Positions 1 through 11,189 of a stretch of 64,000 nucleotides of DNA are shown here, piece by piece. The DNA comes from Psococerastis gibbosa (lineage: Eukaryota > Arthropoda > Insecta > Psocodea > Psocidae), in contig OZ020485.1 of assembly GCA_963971405.1 (NCBI GenBank), positions 2,356,001 to 2,420,000 on the forward strand. Direction: 5' to 3'. Both the position numbers and the translations under genes were made by a program. Position 1 is the first letter of the stretch. Every line of letters starts with the position of its first letter. Below the pieces are notes generated by a model. The model worked only from the letters and a program-made list of their open reading frames with translations, searched no databases and had not been told where the DNA came from.

Positions 1-146
1 TTGAACAATGTTGATATTGTTTTATTATTTTAGACATGTCATGCAGGTAGGCTCGGCGCAGTAGGTCGAGGCCGCGTAAGTGGACATGGACTTTTACGAA
101 AGGTGAAAGTCTCTACAGACCCTACGTTTGCGTTTCAAATCTGTCT

Positions 147-625
147 TTGCTTTCCTATACTTATTAATTCGTTAATGTAAGGAAAGCTTTGAGATGGCCA
201 ATATTTTCGATCTCGAAATTTCAATCGATTTACACGTTTTGTGGTCCCAGGAACCCCAAAATGTTTTTACTAAATGTCTGTCGGTCTGTTCGTCATTTTT
301 GGGTGAGCTACTCGGTGGATTTGGATTAATTAATTAATTAATAAGGACGTTTTGTTCTATTACTAAGCCAACCTAGCGGAGTTAGGGCTATAAAGCCCTC
401 TCTTACACTCAACTAGGAAGGCCCGGGACCGCCTGCTTTACATGCCCATGGATGATGTATAGGTTCACAAAAGTCATATCTCGAGACCACTTCTTTTATT
501 TTGGGCTAACTCAATTTTGGGGGGTTTTAAAATAGACTGAAGATGAGTTAATGTTTTATCCTCCAAAAACTTCTAAAAGTGTTCGGCCCCAACGATTTTT
601 TAAAATTCAATTTATACAACTAGGG
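147..625 (+). mobile_element. Family A repeat, partial copy interrupted by SINE-1
   Basis: It starts with TTGCTTTCC and continues with AAGGAAAGCTTTG, the 'cgatttacacgttttg' block, 'cccaggaacc' and a short GTCT microsatellite, and 'ctactcggtgg'. After a SINE-1 insertion it resumes at 'ataggttcacaaaa', 'gggctaactcaatttt'. The right end is lost. Confidence 0.7.
341..450 (-). mobile_element. SINE-1 fragment (body, no tRNA head)
   Basis: Contains AAGCCAACCTAGCGGAGTTA, GGGCTATAAAGCCCTCTCTT, ACACTCAACTAGGAAGGCCC and the 'tttacatgcc' end. The same body is found at 40640-40760, 41050-41160, 42178-42365, 59040-59345 and 59930-60120. It lies within a family A copy, so it inserted later. Confidence 0.75.
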
Positions 626-829
626 CCTATAGCCTGTAGTCGTTGGCCTGACGTCCAAGTATTATTACTTTAGATTTAGTGTTAATGATGTCCTCATAAT
701 GTAGGCCTACAGTGTACATAAGTACATTGTGCCCAGGCCTACATTTAATTTATTGAGGAACATTTCTTCTACTTTGAATGATAACATCATACTCTGGGAT
801 CAATATTCCATGAGAAAGTTGACTTAGTG

Positions 830-1175
830 CGAAAACCGGATTGTGGGGGTTCCATTTGCACGTGCATTAGAGGGAGGTCCACCCCTGACGGCCTGACCCC
901 GGCCCTGCACGTGCACAGGTGTTTGTACCTGTACTCAGTATTGGCTGTGCGCATGCCCGGTACTCAGGGAGGTATGCGGACCGCGCGCCATCCGGCATCC
1001 GCCATTCAGCCATTGCAGTCTGTGAAAGTGCTTGGTGTAGAGTGGGTCATTCCGATTGATATTTGTTTCGTAGCCTACCGTACCTTATTGTGCCTATATT
1101 CGTCTGTACTGTGCCATATTTGGATTATTAACTCACCCCAACGCATGGATTTATAATAGTTTTTACCGGTAAGTT
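830..1175 (+). other. CpG-rich block ending in a splice-donor-like site
   Basis: This stretch is far richer in G, C and CpG than its surroundings. It holds an E-box-like CACGTG, CGCATGC and GCGCGC motifs, and ends near ACCG|GTAAGTTAAG at about 1167. That is how a promoter with a non-coding first exon would look, and the LPMO exon at 27273 does need an upstream non-coding exon. There is no direct evidence linking them; a long open frame here starts at GTG and matches nothing I know. Confidence 0.25.
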
Positions 1176-1835
1176 AAGTTAACTTTCCTGAAAATAGAGT
1201 TCTCCAGCTGGGGTCCATAATATGGTGTCAACTGTCCAGGTTGGGTTAATCAATTAATGCTTTGCGACTTTGCGTAGAAGATGAGGACTTGCATGAGGCT
1301 ATACCTAGACCTAACGTTGTGGGGTCAAGGTTACATTAAGCCGTACAATAGGTCGCATGAAAATACGTCCCATTGGCAAGAAAATTTTTATTTTAAGCAC
1401 GGAGAAGTTTTATATGTATATACATACCTACCTTAAGCCTGCCAGATTTATTTTTAAATAAACCGGGAGGTTTCAGTTTGGCACATGCAGTATACCTATA
1501 TAGGCCTAGGCCTACTGTATTTTTCATTTTTTCGACTAGGCCTAGTAGAAGAAGTAGCTTCAAAAATTTCTCTATAAACTGGCTAGGCTTCAATGGCGAA
1601 TTTCAATGCTCTTCTCCCCAAAAATTAGGCTACTTTATTTATTTTTGCTGATAACTGTTAACTTAAAATGTTAATACTAACACCAGTGGAGGATTTCCCC
1701 TTCGGGTAATAGTTTAATGTGGCTATAGCTCTCAGCCGTGTACATAAATAGAGGGTTTTCACTAGGAAACCCGTCCCTATGCACGTACGCAGCTTTTAAA
1801 CATTCACATTTTACAGGCGGTCAACACAATGCCAC
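1176..1835. other. Unassigned AT-rich sequence
   Basis: No gene, RNA or clear repeat boundary is seen. It contains several TAGGCCTA octamers, including a tandem pair at about 1500-1512. Confidence 0.4.
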
Positions 1836-2412
1836 ACAAGGTTGTCTCCCCCGGTAGAAAATTTTGGAAAAATTGGCTTCAATTAATGGGGTTTTACGCA
1901 TTTAGATAGCAGTAACGTTCAGGTTTTACAGGCAAAAAATACAATTGGACACAAGGGGGGCCCGGGGGTCTCCCCCGGTTGATATATATATTTTTTTTTA
2001 AAATAGGTCTGAAATAGTGGGGTTTTACGCATATTGATAGCAGTAACGTTCAGATTTTACAGGAGAAAAACATTGGCGTAAATTCCAAAAATTTCTGGGG
2101 GGGGGGGCTTTTAGGACCCCAAGACTTTGATCCCCCGGAGACAAAAAATTGGTAAGTAGGCCCAAATTAGTGAGGTTTTACGCATATTATACCCTGGAGA
2201 AAGGGGGGGGGGCGGTGGTTCTCCACAGGAGAAAAAAATTGATAAATAGCCCAAATTAGTGAGGTTTTACGCATTTTGCAAGCAGTAGAACTAGTTGAGA
2301 TTTTACCGACGAAAAAACTTACCACTGAGGGGGGCCCGGGAAGAAAAAGTTTGAAAAAATAGGTCTGAAATATTGGGGCTTTAAGCATTTTGAGTAATAA
2401 TATATTTAGTAG
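1836..2412 (+). mobile_element. Family B (hAT-like MITE) modules
   Basis: A run of internal modules about 150 bp long. Each has a GGGGGCCCGGGGGTCTCCCC-type palindrome, a 'gaaaaatagg(t/g)ctgaaata' stretch, GTGGGGTTTTACGCAT, and 'tagcagtaacgttcag' with 'ttttacagg'. A second element end, CATTGGCGTAAATTCC followed by a poly-G tract, starts near 2071. The right end is cut by the foldback at 2416. Confidence 0.7.
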
Positions 2413-2415
2413 GAA

Positions 2416-3445
2416 GAAGCAAGATCGACCTTCACCGATCTGGTTATTGGATGAAAATGGTTTTATAAGCAATTTAGTAGGCTAAAGATCATAAAAATAA
2501 TGGGTTGCCTGGAAAAATCCTGGCCATTAATTCAAAATTCAAAAATCACTTTTTTGTCGAATTTTCACCGATGTGTTTATCGAAATTTTTTTACACTAGC
2601 CATAAGTACTAAGTCTATATGAAAACGTAGGGTTGCCTATATTTTTCTTGTCCATGCATAGAGTTGCCAAGGTTTAAACAGGTTCTAAAAATATAGGTAT
2701 CTTCACCTACTTGTTTAATGGATGAATTAAACATAGAAATAAGCGCCGTTTTATTGCGAATACGATGATGTAGGGGCGCCTGCAAAAATCCTGGCCAGAA
2801 TGAGGGTTGCCGTCTGCCGGTTGCCGGATTTTAAAAAATGAATTGTGAGATTCGAGAATAGGTCTCGTGCGATAGACCAAGACACAGTTTTCTAGCTGCT
2901 GGAAGTAATAAATAAATATCACTTCCAGGAATTCAGCCACCAGCAGCTAGAAAACTGTGTCTTCGTCTATCACACGCGACATATTCTCGGATCTCTTTGT
3001 CATACGGTCACCTTCGCATTATAATTTTATTTTTTTAAATTCGGCAACCCTCAATTTTGGCCAGGATTTTTGCAGGCAACCCTACATCATCGTATTCGCA
3101 ATAAAACGGCGCTTATTTCTATGTTTAATTCATTCATTAAACAAGTAGGTGAAGATATTTTTAGTACCTGTTTAAACCTTGGCAACCCTATGTATGGCCA
3201 AGAAAAATGTAGGCAACCCTACATTTTCATACTCTATAGATTTAGTACTTATGGCTAGTGTAAATTTTTTTCGATAAACACATCGGCGAAAATTCGACAA
3301 AAAAGTGATTTTTGAATTTTGAATTAATGGTAGCCGGGCAGGATTTTTCCAGGCAACCCATTATTTTTATGATCTTTAGCCTACTAAATTGCTTATAAAA
3401 CCATTTTCATCCAATAACCAGATCGGTGAAGGTCGATCTTACTTC
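2416..3445. repeat. Large foldback: about 500-bp arms, near-perfect inverted repeat
   Basis: The left arm begins GAAGCAAGATCGACCTTCAC and the right arm ends with its complement (GAAGTAAGATCGACC on the other strand). Matching landmarks run all the way in: 'ggttttataagcaatttagt', 'aaaaatcacttttttgtcga', 'cgatgtgtttatcga', 'cgaatacgatgatgtagg', and at the centre the CAGTTTTCTAGCTGCTGG pair near 2885 and 2940. The centre is a loop of a few dozen bases. GGTTGCC recurs several times in each arm. The open frames on both strands here are mirror images of one another and are not genes. This is a foldback-type element or a recent inverted duplication. Confidence 0.85.
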
Positions 3446-3454
3446 GGATATTAG

Positions 3455-4030
3455 GCAGGCATGAATTATCTGATTATTTCGAATTCTTCAAAAAAATAAA
3501 TTTTTGTGCGAAACCAAATCTTTGTTTGGTTTAGTTGGGACCTACCTCAAGTACGAAATAAGCATCGATTGAAAGGTTCCGCACATAAATTATATTTTAG
3601 TCTTTTTTCATGAAATTTGAGTACCATATTTTTTTTTATTTTTGTCCCTAGATCCAAACTGTCAATGGGCAAGCGACCTATTGGATGTTGTACGTTAGTA
3701 ATATACATTGGTAGGCCTATGCGAATTAAAAAAAAATAGAAGTAATTTTCGTTTTTTTAGAAGGTAGAACCCCCCAAAAATTGAGTCAGCCAAAAAAAAA
3801 ATCTTTTATGATGGTATGATTTTTGTGACCCAACGTGCCAATTTTCATTCAAATCCACCGAGTAGTTTGCCCACAACTTGACGAACAGACGAATTGGCCG
3901 ACAGATAGACAGACTTTTCGTAAAAAACACTATTTAAGTTCCTAGGACCTCCAAATGTGTAAATCGACTGAAATCCCGAAATAGAAAATTTCGACCATCA
4001 CAAAGCTTTCCTTTTGCTACGTACAAATGG
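3455..4030 (-). mobile_element. Family A repeat, reverse partial copy
   Basis: Family landmarks appear in reverse order: 'aaccaaatc', 'catcgattgaaaggt', 'gggcaagcgacc', 'aattgagt.agcc', 'aatccaccgagtagtttgcc', a CAGA microsatellite, 'tcgtaaaaaacact', 'ttcctaggacct' and the CACAAAGCTTTCCTT end. Confidence 0.7.
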
Positions 4031-4400
4031 GAATGCGAAAAGATTAAATTTTCTTGAAAAATTACTAAAAAAATAATTATTCCGTGGAACCTTTCTATCG
4101 ATGCTATCTAACTTCAGGTCTGTTTTTGGTGTTATATAGAGTAAAGTAGAGTTCCCATATAAAGTTTTGGTTTTTATTAAAAAACATGCTTTGTGAAGAA
4201 ATGATGGATATTGCATGTACATAGCGCAGCATAATATTGGCCTTGGTTATGCAATCGTCCCATCGGTCAATTCAGTGCTTTGTGATAGGGAAACTTGAGG
4301 CATCCGAAATTTAACAATTATTTACTAAGGAACTATTTACAGTACCTATCCTACTTGATATGCGGGTTATTTGATTAGAAGTAGCGTAACTTGACCATTA
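4031..4400 (+). mobile_element. Family A2 subfamily, right half
   Basis: Forward right half with 'tgcaatcgtcccatcggtca', 'attcagtgctttg.gatagggaaact' and 'atttactaaggaacta'. The same variant right half occurs at 23765-24150 and 36000-36385, defining a subfamily distinct from A1 copies. Confidence 0.6.
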
Positions 4401-4444
4401 CCATTGTGGGTGACTGGAGTGTAGACCTTGAAAATTAGGTTCTA

Positions 4445-5200
4445 TTATTTGCGAGTCCCGCCTGCCTGTAACAGGGCTTGAGCAGGGGTGCATGGTGATA
4501 GCCTATGTTGCATGCTTTCATCTTTTATACCTGGTAGGCAATTTCCGATATCCTCCTTTCGATCCTTGAAGATGCGGTACAGCTGTTCAAAAGGCATGTT
4601 TATGCGGTACCTATCTAAATTGAAGTTTCCGAAATAAAATAAGAAATGTGGTTCCAAAAGTAAATTTCAACTCGTTTTTACCTCGAGATTCCGGATACGA
4701 GTACATAGTAGCAACCCTCGTATGCATTGGACAAAGTGGTGTATTTATCGTAAGAAGCTAGCCTTCAACTACATAATTATATTACAGGAGGGTTCTATCT
4801 CAGCGTTGTGGCCTCGGTTTTGGTACAATTTAGTGACTAATAGATGTCACTAATAGATGGATAGGTTATTAGGGCCAGGCTGGGTCGTAATGACCGGGTT
4901 TCGCCAATAACAGTGAGGGAAAGGTTAGCAACGCATCATCGTACCTGCACCCACAATTCAAATTATCCGACCACTCAAAATATAAACTATTTTCAACTAT
5001 ATACTGTATACTATTTCTATGTATTGTATAGTATATTGTTCTTGATAGTCCATCCTTCCCTGGGAACTAAGCCCATCCCCAGAAACTAGTAAAGCTCAAA
5101 CAAGTGGTTATGGCGTGGACTAAAGATAAAGGTTATGGACTTGTACCAATTAGGTGCCACCAGCACGAGCCTGCGAACCTGCCATCAATGCCATCACTAA
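4445..5200. other. Unassigned intergenic sequence
   Basis: No gene or repeat boundary is recognised. Short open frames lack family resemblance and codon-like composition. Confidence 0.4.
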
Positions 5201-5206
5201 TACAGT

Positions 5207-6053
5207 GTAAAGAACCGGTCCGAGTTTACTCGAACATGCTTTCCAATTTATAAAAATTAGTAAATAGAGAAAATGAGTAATTGCATGGTGAATAATTTTC
5301 CTATGGTTAAATTTCCGATATCTCGGGGGGGGGGGGGGGGGTCCACCTGACGTCACTGGTGGTGAGGTAAATTCTAGATAGGTCACACCAACACATTACC
5401 ACAGAGTAATACTGGCAGGGCACGCAATGCATTTGAGCGTGAATTTTCAATCATTTTTTCAAAAAAACATTTTTTACAAAACCAAATACATTTTTTGGAA
5501 AGCAGCCTATCCGGTTTTGTTACTCAATTTAACACCTAAAACATACCTGAAGGTAGAAATCATCGATAGAAAGGTGTCGCAGAAAAATTATTTTTTAGTT
5601 ATTTTTCCTTAAAATTTAGTAATTTTTATTTTTTCCCCCCCAGAAGGAAACTATCAAGGGGCAAGCGACCCCCCGCATTTTATCAGCATTAACAACAACT
5701 ACAATATACAGTATGTGAATTTAAAAGAAATCGTTGGAGCCGTTTTTGGGAAATAATTTTTTTAGACGTTTTTTTTTAAAATAAAAACCCCCCAAATTGA
5801 GTTAGCCCAAAATAAAAAAAAATGGTCTCGAGGTATGATTTTTGTAAACCTACATGCCGAATTTCATCAAAATCGTCCAAGTAGTTTGCCCGGAAATCGA
5901 CGAACAGACAGACAGACAGACAGACATTTCGTAAAAACCACTTTTTTGGGTTCCTGGGACCTTAAAACTTGTAAATCCGTTGAAATCTCGGAATCTAAAA
6001 TTTCGACCGTCACAAAGCTTTCCTTATACTACGTATAAATTGGAAAGCAACAA
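5207..6053 (-). mobile_element. Family A1 repeat, full-length reverse copy
   Basis: Starts AGAACCGGTCCGAGTTTACT and runs to the end AAGCTTTCCTTATACTACGT, 'ataaattggaaagcaa'. A poly-G tract (5327-5341) sits next to 'tccacctgacgtcac'. The CAGA microsatellite is at about 5906-5926. GCTTTCCAATTTAT occurs near both ends in inverted orientation. No target-site duplication is evident. Confidence 0.8.
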
Positions 6054-6985
6054 GTGATCGCCTCTAGCTATCAACTTCTTGCAAATCCCCGAGAAGACGT
6101 TGACCACTCACTGTACATTTATACTAGATCTGGCGAATTATACATTACTCACAACCCCCTCTGTCATACGCCTCTGCGCTGCTTGAAATTGCTCGTTAGC
6201 GTAATTTCAGCTCCTTAATTGACGTGGTATAATCTAGATAGCTAGATTTAGAAACAATTTCCTCCCTGTCGATTTTTATTGGTATAAGGTTCTTAAATTA
6301 TTTGAAAGGGATGGACACTTACAGTACATATTTTGAGCTACAATAACCGTATCATTGATTTACATAATTATTAAACATTTACATTGAAATGTCGGCAAGT
6401 GTCAGCTACGATGTTTTTTGGACGCTTTGATTGAGGAGGTCTAACAAAGTTGAAAGTTGGAGAGGCTGCGGCCACCCACTCGATGTACGCCTATGAGTTG
6501 CCAGTGGGGATATTTCAAAATGGTCACTTTTCAGAGTATTCACCTTCAATTAGCCTAATGCAGTTGAAGTGGTGCAGGTTAAAATAATACGCACTACTGT
6601 ACATACAGCAGACGAAACGCGATACAACATACGTCACGTAGGCTATGTCACGTTACTTTCTTGAAAATTATAGGTTTTCCGCGTGATTACCAAAACGAAG
6701 ACTTGTTATGTTGGCAGAAATAGCTGTTGTTACTTTGTGTGGATGAATAGTTAAAGTTAGCAGGTGCTTGTCATGGCCGATGATTGTTTGTAGACTGCGG
6801 TGTGTGTGTGTGACCGCAAGCATTATACGTGCAACTTTTTATTGCTTTCCAATTTATACAGGCGTCGATCTAGAATGGGACCAAGGAGGCGGCTAAGATT
6901 AAATACGAATAAAAAAGATGAATTGCAAAAAATTGCCATTATATTCAGAGGTGGTCCCAGACCTCTTAAAAGGGGGAGGCACTTG

Positions 6986-7267
6986 TCAGTGGCGTAACGA
7001 TAGGTTTTCGAGGGGGTGGTGTATAATTTGGGGTCTCCCCCGGGTGAAAGTTTTTGAAAAATAGGGCTGAAATATTGGGGTTTTACGCATTTTCAGAGCA
7101 ATAAGGGTCCTATATTATAGGTAATTAATACAATTGAGCACAAGGGGGCCCCGGGGGTCTCCCCTGAGAGAAAATGTGTGAAAAATAGGACTGAAATAGT
7201 GGAGTTTTACGCATTTTGAGGAACGTAATGGGGGGGGGGGGGCTATAGCTCCCGTAGATCCGCGCCT
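6986..7267 (+). mobile_element. hAT-like MITE, family B relative
   Basis: Begins CAGTGGCGTAACGATAGG, a typical hAT-like terminal sequence, and contains family B modules (CTCCCCCGGGTGAAAG, GGGGTTTTACGCATTTT) and a G12 tract. The right end reads CGGATCTACGGGAGC-complement ending GCGCCTG. The flanks do not give a matching 8-bp duplication, so the ends may belong to two elements. Confidence 0.5.
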
Positions 7268-7290
7268 GAATTTATATGTTAGTGTATATA

Positions 7291-7432
7291 AGGAAAGCTT
7301 TGTGATGATCCAAGATTCAGATTTCGAGATTTCAACGGAATTCCACGTTTTGAGTTCACAGGCGAATTAAAAAATTGAATTATTTTATCTTGTAAATGAC
7401 CTGTATGTTTGTTGATCGGTCTCTCTGTGCAT
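7291..7432 (+). mobile_element. Family A fragment (left end)
   Basis: 'tataaggaaagctttgtgat', 'gatttcgagatttcaacgga' and 'ccacgttttgag' match the family A left end. Confidence 0.6.
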
Positions 7433-7439
7433 GGGTTTG

Positions 7440-9740
7440 CTAATTTTGAAGCTGGTCATTTGACGGTAACATAATAATTATGCCATAATCGTGAGGCAAA
7501 GACCCTTATTTGCAGACGCTTGCAAGAAGGCTGATCATCAGCCCTGGTGATGTTTCCGTCTTTCTTTTTGGCTGATCCGCGGCGCGAGATTAATATAGTG
7601 TATTGTTGTAGCATAAGGATTTCATGCCGACCACATGAAACTGAAGCAATCGGTATCAGACGTGTTTTTGGTCGTAACCTACGCCGTACATTACGGTGTT
7701 TTGGGTACGTTAAAGTGGATGCATATCTGCTGTGTGCAGTTTGAGGTTGGGAAATTGTCGGTTGGGTGCATAACAGTGCGGGAGCCAGGAAAGTCTGGGC
7801 CAATCGGAGCAAGACTGACAGCTTGCATCATAACTACATGGGTGGATCCCTCACACATAACAATGTAACCACTTCTCTCCTACAGTATAACCATGTGAGG
7901 TTGTAAACACAATAATTTCCATTGGATTGCCCACCCTTTGGGATTGGGTATATGTAAAATGTGGCAGTGACGGGTGGGCCCAACACAACGAATCCTAGAG
8001 TTGTACATAATAAGCACGAGGGCGGGGTGAAAAGTTTCTTAAGTAGACAAGAAATAATCTTGGGATGGCAACCAACCCTTGTTATTTTTCGACATCGTCT
8101 TCTTTCTTCTTAGCCAATATACTTGAGCCAGCGTTTGCTGCCGCTATTTTAACCCGTCGAAATTTGTTATCAAAGCTAGACAGGCCTCCATTGCCGAGAT
8201 TACTTCTTATCGTTTGAGCCAAATTTCTGGTCAGTGAATGTTTTTTCTAAATTCTCGCACAAAACATAGTCTGGAACTCTGGAAGTGCCAAATCTAGGAA
8301 AAAGGACAGTTGTAGCAGAAATTCATAGCGTATCTTTCCCAATTTTGACATAGAGAGTGATTTGGAAATGGGCCGTTTTCTTTAAAAAAAAAAAAAAAAT
8401 GGGCCAGGTTTTTTGTTAATTCTTCACTGCAGTGATCGAATCACGCAGTAAGTCAGCATAATACGTAGTATACCATGTGACAATTTTGACAATTAACAAG
8501 TAGCCTAATGAATTTGAATTACCCTTGAGAACCCCCCAAAAAATGTGGCCATCCCCTTTTCGCCAATGAGCTGGTCACGCTCTTCCGTGGTCTTTTGTTT
8601 CTGATGTGGTCGTGGAACCATCTTTAGTCCAGTCACCAAACCGTGGATGTGGATGTGGTCCCACGATTGCGTCTTTTTTCTTCATTGAAATTCTTCATTC
8701 CTAATTCTTCATGCAGGCTGAAATCCAATTTGAATTTCAAACCGCTTCTGCTGTTTCCTTGTAATTCAATCGATGGTCAGCCAATACAAGGTCTTTTCCA
8801 TAATTTCGGTACCTACGGTAGTTGTAGTAGATACATGACTCATCGTTAGTATTTCTTTGATCCTCGGCCCCATTTAACTCGCTCACCCAAAATATGTTAA
8901 ATTCTAGCCAATCCCACATCACCACAAGTCTTAAAGTCTGTTGGCAGTCACAACGATGACATCCACGTCCACTGTATATTGTAACGCATAGCAACTAACG
9001 CTAGGAAAGAGCAACAGCTGGGCTTATTAACCCAGCAGGTCTTCATGTTATGTCCGTATGTTAGCGGGTTACAAGATATGATAGAGAAGGTAGTGCAGGT
9101 TTGGTGGGGGCAAGGTCGAGCCGTGGAGACCTGCCAATACACTACACAGGCACGACCTTCGACCCACCTCATACAGACAGGAGCAGGATATAAAGCTACA
9201 AGGTGCAGAAGGCAGCAACTGATCATATTTACAATTATATGGATTATCAAACTTCGTTGGAGGCTCTACGATGCATTATAGAATTTGTACAAAAAAAAAA
9301 AACGCATAATTTAGGAGGGATCCCGAAGCCTGTTGCAATAGTCATGTATAGAGAAGAATGTGCAAGTTTTTGGGAGGCTTCCGGCTGGCCCTGATTGTGG
9401 TGGCACACCTGTGCACTCGTCCAGCCATCCAGCCAAAGTAATCCGACATGATATGACCTAGAATGTAGAGCAGGTCCATACCGCCAAGCTATCTTTACGT
9501 AACCGGCCCGATCACCTCCACATTTGTATATATTGTGTTTATAAAGCCAGTGTGACGCAGGTGCTGAATATTGGGGTGTTGTGTAATTTCTCCGACCTAG
9601 GACCTTTACTAGATAGTCGATAGTCGATGTAGCTATGCCAATCGATTGCATGCCATTCAATGTTGTAGGTAGGAGCTGTTAGTCTATAATCATCAATGCC
9701 AAGTTTCTTTATCAGGCGTACCGCAGGCTATCCAACCTTT
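7440..9740. other. Unassigned sequence with open frames of unknown meaning
   Basis: Several frames of 60-137 codons are open, often on both strands of the same interval (7456-7868, 8737-9281, 9247-9660). None has a recognisable domain, a convincing start or splice context, and the overlap of open frames on both strands argues for chance. Two poly-A runs (about 8384 and 9291) may mark old retroposon tails. Confidence 0.35.
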
Positions 9741-9894
9741 CTTTCTATTTTAAGAACATCTGGACTGACCCTATCAGTTTTGTTTTGAACAAATTCAAAT
9801 TTATCCGTTCGTAGAGCCATTGCGTATGGGCCACAGCTATTAAACTTGTTTTGTAAAAACTAACTGACACTGAGGACCTCATGGTAAAAATTAA

Positions 9895-10170
9895 AATTCT
9901 TAGTAAGTAAGTATATAATTGAACAATCAATAAAAATCAAAGCATAAATCCCCAGCACTAAGTACAAAAATGACTTGTCACGCTGGGATCAAAAGTTGAG
10001 CACAATACATATATTATTTTAACTTACAGTCCAAAAAGAATAAGTACAGTTTTACGTTATAATTATAAAATACACGACCGGTTTCGGCTCACACCATTGT
10101 CAAGTGCAGGAAAATAAATTTTTACCATGAGTGACAGTAAGTTTTACAAATTGAAAACTATCATGTATCT
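9895..10170 (+). repeat. Dispersed repeat with a degenerate ribozyme-like motif
   Basis: 'gcataaatccccagcactaa' to 'acttgtcacgctgggatca' (9935-9992) recurs inverted at about 25950-26030. 'atgagtgacagtaagtttta' (10128-10150) recurs near 53518. Between them ACGACCGGTTTCGGCTCACA is followed by 'ccattgtcaag'; its complement has the GCCGAAACCGGTCG pattern seen at ends of Penelope-like and other retroelements that carry hammerhead-type ribozymes. The core is degenerate. Confidence 0.4.
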
Positions 10171-10445
10171 GACAGGTCGAACGTGCTCCTCAACTGTGGC
10201 CAATAGGTGTTAGTCACGGCCACATACAGGTACTATACATATCAAAATGAAGACGAACATATCATCTACTTTGCGACATCTCCACAATCGATATTTCACA
10301 AGAATTGTTATTTTGCAGAAAGCTCTTAACCCTGAAAGGCTGCTCATAGTTTTAGTTTTGTAGTCGTAGGCTACTCGTTCAGTCCCTGGATCTGACGTTT
10401 TGTAAATAGTAGGCTGCGGGTGCGGGTGCCTGCTTGTCTTTAGAC

Positions 10446-11181
10446 CATTGGCGTAAATAGGAGGGTCCTGGCCCCCCCCCCAGGTCCACCCGTAGCCCCC
10501 CCCCCCCAGGATTTTTGGTGACAAAGACGTTTTGGAGGCTAAAGGCATAGTATCCACAATAATGAAAGGGAAACTAATTCTTAGTATGCTTATTTTACAT
10601 GAAAAAAATCAACATATTGACCAAGTACTTTCACAAAAAATTTATTATTCAAAATGCTTAAAACCCCAATACTTCAGAGCTATTTTTTTCCAAATTTTTC
10701 TCCGGGGGAGACCCCCGGGCCCCCCTCAATGGTAGGTTTATTAGTCGTTATAATAACTCAATTGTACCTCTTGCAAACATTGGCGTAAATAGGGGGTCCT
10801 GCCCCCCCCCCCCAGGATTTCTGGTGACAAAGACGTTTTGGAGGCGAAAGGCGTAGTATCCACAAAAACGAAAGGGAAATTAATTCTTGGCATGCTTATT
10901 TCACTTGAAAGACATCATGAAAAAAATCAACATATTGACCAAGTACTACTACAATTACTCGAAATGCCGGGCCCCCCTTTCTTCAGGATAAAATATTTGT
11001 AAAACCACACTTGCCCTTACAATTATCAGTTTTTTTTGGGGGGGGGGGCTCCCCTCCCTTTCTCCAGGGTATAACGAGCGTAAAACCTCAATAATTTGGG
11101 CCAATTTATCGATGCCAAGGTTTCAAGGTCTTGGGGTCCTAAAGCCCCCCCCCCCAGCAATTTTGGGAATTTACGCCAATG
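10446..11181 (+). mobile_element. hAT-like MITE (family B) with 8-bp target duplication
   Basis: Starts CATTGGCGTAAATAGG and ends with the inverted ATTTACGCCAATG, a 13-bp terminal inverted repeat. It is flanked by a perfect 8-bp duplication CTTTAGAC at 10438-10445 and 11182-11189. A second internal terminus (CATTGGCGTAAATAGGGGGT at about 10785) makes this a composite or dimeric element. Poly-C tracts follow the termini. It has no coding capacity, so it would depend on a hAT transposase elsewhere. Confidence 0.9.
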
Positions 11182-11189
11182 CTTTAGAC

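Noticed and set aside
10060-10110. Active hammerhead ribozyme
   Set aside because: The GAAAC part is present on the - strand, but the CUGANGA part is altered (TTGACAA), so at best it is a decayed relative.
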